13,422 nucleotides of DNA from Emmonsiellopsis sp. PD_33 (Eukaryota; Ascomycota; Eurotiomycetes; Onygenales; Ajellomycetaceae). Below the pieces are notes generated by a model that searched no databases, was not told where the DNA came from, and was given only the letters and a program-made list of their open reading frames with translations. This document shows, piece by piece, positions 9,291 to 13,422 of this stretch. Location of the stretch: contig JANTQF010000565.1 in NCBI GenBank assembly GCA_032988165.1, positions 1-13,422 of the forward strand. Direction: 5' to 3'. Both the position numbers and the translations under genes were made by a program. Each line of letters opens with the position of its first letter. Within the stretch, counting starts at the first letter, position 1.

Positions 9291-9718
9291 TCATTATTTT
9301 TATAGTTAAAATCACCTAAATTGCTAGGGATGCTGAAGAATTTGATATTGCTGCTTCCATCCATAATAAAAATAATGTAAAATAATATATAGGGTAGTTC
9401 AATTGATTCAATTCATAGAGGGTAGAGGATAATGTTGCAAGTTAGTACATGGAAGGCTGGAGCTATTTCATCACTGACTAAGCAGGTTGAAGTGCAAATA
9501 GATCATATATTTCCCTTTTGGGTTTAGTGTATTATTAGTGGGGTGAAAATAGACTGCTTATTTTTCCTAATCAGGACTAGTGTGGAAAAATGGGGTGAAA
9601 TTAGAGAAAACATGGGGTGGATTTAGCCAAACCTGAGATGTTTTAGTTTTATTATCTTGCTAGTTTAGTTAGTTAACTTAATGCATCCACAGTTTGGTGT
9701 CAATGGAGGGGCAAACAT
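9291..9718. other. End of the CpG-free block, no gene
   Basis: This is non-coding, still AT-rich and without CpG, with the three short direct repeats noted separately. It contains the 5' flank of the MULE relic. Base composition drifts toward the right-hand region here, and CpG reappears at 9719-9720. Confidence 0.5.
9539..9628 (+). repeat. Three imperfect copies of a 16-nt motif at the edge of the AT-rich block
   Basis: TGGGGTGAAAATAGAC (9539-9554), TGGGGTGAAATTAGAG (9591-9606) and TGGGGTGGATTTAGCC (9613-9628) share an eight-base head and a similar tail. They lie just outside the N-terminal end of the MULE relic, where subterminal repeats or a terminal inverted repeat would be expected. No inverted partner was found on the other side. 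Confidence 0.5.
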
Positions 9719-9780
9719 CGGTTAGACACCTCCATGCTTTGTAGTGGGGATGGATAGTGGGATAACTTAAGTCATGGAGG
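9696..9780. repeat. Small inverted and direct repeats at the compartment junction
   Basis: GGTGTC (9696-9701) pairs with GACACC (9725-9730). ATGGAGG (9703-9709) pairs with CCTCCAT (9729-9735) and recurs directly at 9774-9780. They sit exactly where CpG reappears. The arms are short and chance is possible. Confidence 0.35.
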
Positions 9781-9790
9781 GGTAATTTTT

Positions 9791-9817
9791 GCTTTCTTTC
9801 TTTCTTTCTTTTTTTTG
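9791..9817 (+). repeat. (CTTT)n tract ending in poly-T
   Basis: Repeated CTTT units run into T8 and then GCAG. The combination resembles a polypyrimidine tract plus 3' splice site, but it is most simply a microsatellite. Confidence 0.65.
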
Positions 9818-10438
9818 CAGCTCTTTTCTGGTCGCATTCAGTCTGTTGGGTCAGGTAACAAACAACTAAGGACCATGTTTGTTAGCTGACTGGTAATTAT
9901 AAGATCTCTCTCTTGTAGTGTGGTTAGTTTGGACGAAGAAATTGTTGGTTCATTGGTGGAAGGAGATGAAAGCTGGGTAACTGCTGCCTGTAATAGGCAG
10001 AAGCCAGGTGAGAGGAGGGGATGGGCAGATGCGGAATTGGAGAATATGCATGATATGAGGGGTGGAAAGGGGGAAATGGAAAAGGGAAGGGAACGCTGTA
10101 TTTTAACCTATTGTTCTCCTCCACTTCATGGTTCGTGACAGGAGGGGGGTGGGAATATGGGAAGGGAAAAATTCAGATCCGTATCTTCAGAGCAGCTGAA
10201 ACTTGTCCCGTAGTTAAGCAAGTTAGCAAGTTAAGTAACTCACTCCACCCCATTGCAAGGCAGCTTGTGATGGAAGCTGTCAGTGTATGTAAGTTAACAA
10301 TCTTTGATGGAAATGTATCAACGGCGGACTAAAAAAAAACACGCATAGGCTCCAGCCCCAAGCTAATGCGCCTAACTACCAACGAAAATATCCATCTCTC
10401 CTCGCCAAGAGGAAGATGAGAAATAACAAAACGCAACT

Positions 10439-10655
10439 GGATAGATGGATAGATGGAGGGACGGATGGATGGATGCAGACGACGCGAATGGCCCGTGCCG
10501 ATAGGTAGGTAGGCTGCAACAGACCATGCCATTCCCGCACGCTCATTCGCGAGATGGGAGGGGATGGAGGGGGGAGGAAGAAAATGTTTGATCTGGATGG
10601 ATGGGTTTGAGTGGCTGTGGTTGGAATCATACGGGGATGGATGGGGATGGAGATG
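10439..10655 (+). repeat. Degenerate GGAT/GATG tetranucleotide repeat clusters
   Basis: GGATAGATGGATAGATGGA and GGATGGATGGATG units occur at 10439-10476, TAGGTAGGTAGG at about 10502-10513, and GATGG clusters at 10553-10573, 10594-10604 and 10634-10652. They give rise to spurious frames on both strands. Confidence 0.75.
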
Positions 10656-10800
10656 CGGGATTTGGGATTCTGGATTTCTTAGATGGCTAACTAGATTTTT
10701 TTGGTGGCGGGAAACGGAGATCGGTTGGCTGCCCAACATCAATCCAAGATTTTCCGAGAAATCTGATGGGGGGGGGCCCTATTTTAATTTGATAGCGGGT

Positions 10801-10840
10801 GATTTCTTTTTTTCTTTTTCGTTTTTTTCGTTTTTGGGGT
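10801..10840 (+). repeat. T-rich low-complexity tract
   Basis: T runs interrupted by single C or CG on the plus strand, following a G-rich run at about 10767-10776. No coding meaning is apparent. Confidence 0.6.
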
Positions 10841-12711
10841 TTGTTGGATTCCGTTGCGGCCCAATGGCCGGCTTGATCGCCCATCCCTACCGGGTTCTGG
10901 GGTGTCAGCAGGGGCGGGCGAGCAGGCAGAGATGCGACGAGAGGATGTGGATGGAGGAGAGGGAAAACGGTTCTGTTTCTGTTTCTGCGTGGCTGGTTGG
11001 TTTTCCGTTTCGGGAGCTGCGATAAATAATAGGGGAGGGATAGGGGGTGGTGAGTCATATGCAGGAGAATGAGATCGAGGAGAGGTGGATGGCTGCCCGG
11101 ATGGCGGCCGTGCTTTGACTGGAGGATGCTTGGGATCGAGTGTGTATGTCACGACGGTATTCTTCAGTAGGCGCCGTTGTTCATCTTTTGATATTGACTC
11201 GCCGCTGCATGGGAAAAAAGAAAGTTAAAGATTTAAAAAATAGGCTGGATTGCAGATGAGACGAGCTGCCTGTTGAGATCCAGCAAGCACGCGCATAATT
11301 CAACGAAACAACCTGCGATGACACAACTAGACATACATTAGGGCATGTCTGTATTTAACAATCTCTCCTCAGACGAATGGAACGTATTTTCTAGCGGCCT
11401 GCATTCCCGAAATTTCCTATCTCGCTTCGGCTCACGTTTTTTACTTCTCTCTTCTTCCGGCTTCCATAGTATCTTCAGACGCTGAAAAGGGAGAATGTCG
11501 TAATATTAATTCTTATTGTCCCCCTTGCCACCCACTTTTTTTTTTTCGTGACTGCTGCCCAATGTCTTTTTCTCGGCGCACACCCCAGTCCGTTCCATTG
11601 TCCCCTTTCAGCCCTGACGGGAGCTGTGGTTTTACGTATCGCTTCCGGGCTCCGGAGGGGGGCTGAGATGGTATCTGCCCAGGTGATATCGAGCAGTGGC
11701 TGATGGGATTTGTAAACATATGTACTGTTCTTGTTTGATGTAGGTACAGCCCGTTGTATCTAGTCCAGAATGAAAGATCTGATTTTGGCAGATTGCAAAA
11801 GAAACCAAGCAATTAATTGGTAAATCGCAAAGGGGGGAGAAAAAGAGGAATAATAATTCGGTTAGATATTTATTAGTTCGCAGGTTCTGCACCCCGCCAA
11901 CGTATGATGTCGTCAGCCCATTGGAATTTAGCGGGCGGTAACTAACGATTTTTTTTTTCTCAGTCTGCTAGTTGGAATGTCAATGGCTAGCTTCCGTATC
12001 CATGGGTATTTATAATTTAGGGGGGGTGGCTGGCGGGTGGATTCGTATCGACTCGCTGCGGATGGAGGGGGCTGGTGCTGATGGGAGGTGATGGGAATGC
12101 ATTTCATGAGGGAGACACGAATATACAAAGAGAGATAACGCGACAGATAGGCCAAATCAGATGCCATGTTGCCAATGGAAACTGAAGTAAACAACGGGGA
12201 TATCAACCATGGATGCAGGTAAACTCTCGTGTGAATGGGTGGTGGGTGGAAGTATAAATAATCCCTGTAATTGTGAGATGAAGGAGGGGGGTTTCAGCGG
12301 CGGCGACTGTGTCCGTGGTATTATTACGGGTAGGGTTGAATATTTGATAAAGGCATCTAGGAGATCCCAAGGATGGACGAGAGGACAATACCTTGAGGGA
12401 GATGTATATCGTTGATGGCTACTAGTAGTTAATAAGACAAGAGAGAAGAGAAGCAAGCAGAAAGCAGGAGAAAACAAAGAGACAGAAAGTCAAAAGTATT
12501 TTAAACTGAAATGGAATGAAATTGATGCCTGACGGGAGTTTAAAGAAAATATTTTGCTGCAATTTATTTTTATCCCGCCAAAGAAGAGCGAGGAATTGTG
12601 TGTGTGGGTCAGGTACCTGCCCGCCACGCAAATCTCGCCGGTGACGCATGTACCAACACACACCCCAATGTATGAAAACACCACCTCGCCCTCGTCTTCT
12701 CTGCTCCGTCT

Positions 12712-12746
12712 ATCCTCGTCTTCATCTTCATCTTCATCCTCATCTC
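12712..12746 (+). repeat. Trinucleotide (TCA/TCT/TCC) repeat
   Basis: Imperfect TCTTCA/TCCTCA units read as Ser on the plus strand and as alternating Asp/Glu on the minus strand. They lie at the start of the long pyrimidine-rich stretch, and I regard both conceptual proteins as artefacts. Confidence 0.7.
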
Positions 12747-13243
12747 TGTCGCTCTCCACTGCAGCAATCAATCCTCGTCTGCTGTGCTAACTAGTTAATT
12801 GTTTTGCTGTCTTGTGGTGATAAATCCATCTCCCCCACGTCCGTCTCGCCCGTCCCGAGATTCCCCATCTGCCTGACAAAAAAACCATCTGTCTCCCTCG
12901 TCTCTCTCCTCCTCTCCTACATCCCCCTCCTCCATCATCACCACCACCTACAATTCCTCCATCTCTGCCATCTTGTCATTGCCATAGCCATCGCCAGTCT
13001 CCCCTCACTCGAGTCTGTTTTCTGCTCCCGCCCCTCGTCTCATCCCCGTCGCCCTCCACGACTCCCGTGCGACCCTCGACTCTGCGCAACACCATCACCG
13101 AGCCGTTTTCCCTCCTGTGCGGCATCCTCTTGTCCAGCCAGCCCTCTTCTGTCTTCCTCCTCGTCGCCAGCCCCAACCTCTGTTCCGCAGCGTTGCTGTC
13201 CACCGCATACCGCACCTCTTCACACCCTCACACCGGCCGCGAA

Positions 13244-13329
13244 CCCCCCCCCCCCCCCCCCCCTCCCACCCCCCCCCCCCACCCCACCCCCCCCCCCCAC
13301 CCCCTCACCCACCCCCCCCCCCCCCACCT
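13244..13329 (+). repeat. Poly-C tract (G-rich on minus strand), potential G-quadruplex
   Basis: About 86 nt are almost entirely C, interrupted by a few A and T. The minus strand has several runs of four or more G separated by one or two bases, the classical pattern for a G-quadruplex, and the C strand could form an i-motif. It lies within the pyrimidine-rich probable promoter or 5' UTR at the right edge. The exact length of such a tract is prone to sequencing error. Confidence 0.85.
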
Positions 13330-13422
13330 CGTATCGCACCCACCGTGCGGAGCTGCAGAACGTCAACACAGCGCCAACCGCACAAACTCTGGACGTCGGA
13401 CCACACATACCACCGACACTCC

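Larger units (their letters stand above)
9719..13422. other. CpG-containing intergenic flank, probable upstream region of a gene beyond the right edge
   Basis: In 3.7 kb no open frame shows recognisable domains. The frames that exist are made of microsatellites (His/Pro/Ser-rich, Glu/Asp runs, poly-Gly) and overlap on both strands. Composition is balanced, CpG is frequent, and homopolymer and short-unit repeats are common. TATAAATA occurs at 12253-12260 (plus) and 12007-12014 (minus), without a linked gene. From about 12700 the plus strand becomes strongly C/T-rich to the window end, as in fungal promoter and 5' UTR DNA, which points to a plus-strand gene starting past 13,422. No tRNA or rRNA was seen. 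Confidence 0.5.

Noticed and set aside
10329..11152. Overlapping open frames of 120-150 codons on both strands
   Set aside because: They are driven by GGAT/GATG and T-rich repeats, have His/Pro/Arg-rich or Trp/Gly-rich composition, lack domains, and overlap one another in several frames.
12209..12415. Plus-strand 68-codon frame with a good start context (CAACCATGG)
   Set aside because: No recognisable domain and no coding-like pattern. The ATG is followed at once by a GTAAAC that could be a donor, but no matching exon was found.
12490..12790. Open frames with an Asp/Glu run (minus) or a Ser run (plus)
   Set aside because: Both come from one trinucleotide microsatellite, and no flanking conserved sequence supports a protein.
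13220..13408. Gly-rich minus-strand frame
   Set aside because: It is the translation of the poly-C tract and nothing else.

Overview
The window looks like part of a filamentous ascomycete (Pezizomycotina-type) genome. The evidence is the compartment structure, an AT-rich block of mutated repeats abutting CpG-containing DNA of balanced composition, together with Ty3/Gypsy and MULE protein families of fungal type and candidate introns of 53-54 nt with GTAAGT donors. I cannot name the genus. I see no intact protein-coding gene. This is a mutated repeat block next to a long non-coding flank, and I found no convincing new functional system.

Positions 1 to about 9,718 form one AT-rich, TA-rich block in which I could find no CpG dinucleotide by eye; the first CG is at 9719-9720. 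Four decayed coding units lie inside it. (a) 1-3120, minus strand: a Ty3/Gypsy element relic in the order gag, zinc finger, retropepsin, reverse transcriptase, running off the left edge. (b) 4461-5861, plus strand: the integrase and chromodomain end of a chromovirus-type Ty3/Gypsy element; its gag, protease and RT are not recognisable upstream. (c) 6130-7560, minus strand: an unidentified relic whose reading frame continues across two candidate short introns and which carries a cysteine cluster and an acidic stretch. (d) 7990-9290, minus strand: a MULE transposase relic with an N-terminal FAR1-type zinc-binding region and the MULE DDE domain. In (a), (b) and (d) most in-frame stops sit where relatives have Gln or Trp, and catalytic Asp positions read as Asn. 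This is the footprint of C-to-T hypermutation (RIP-like, with complete CpG loss) and very few indels.

Positions 9,719-13,422 differ sharply: CpG is common, GC is higher, and simple repeats are frequent (CTTT, GGAT/GATG, TTC/TCA and a poly-C tract of about 86 nt). No open frame there looks like a real protein. The plus strand becomes strongly pyrimidine-rich from about 12,700 to the right edge, as in fungal promoters and 5' UTRs, so the likeliest reading is the upstream region of a plus-strand gene beginning beyond 13,422. The elements do not form a pathway; each was silenced by mutation, and the junction near 9.5-9.8 kb marks where the mutated compartment ends.
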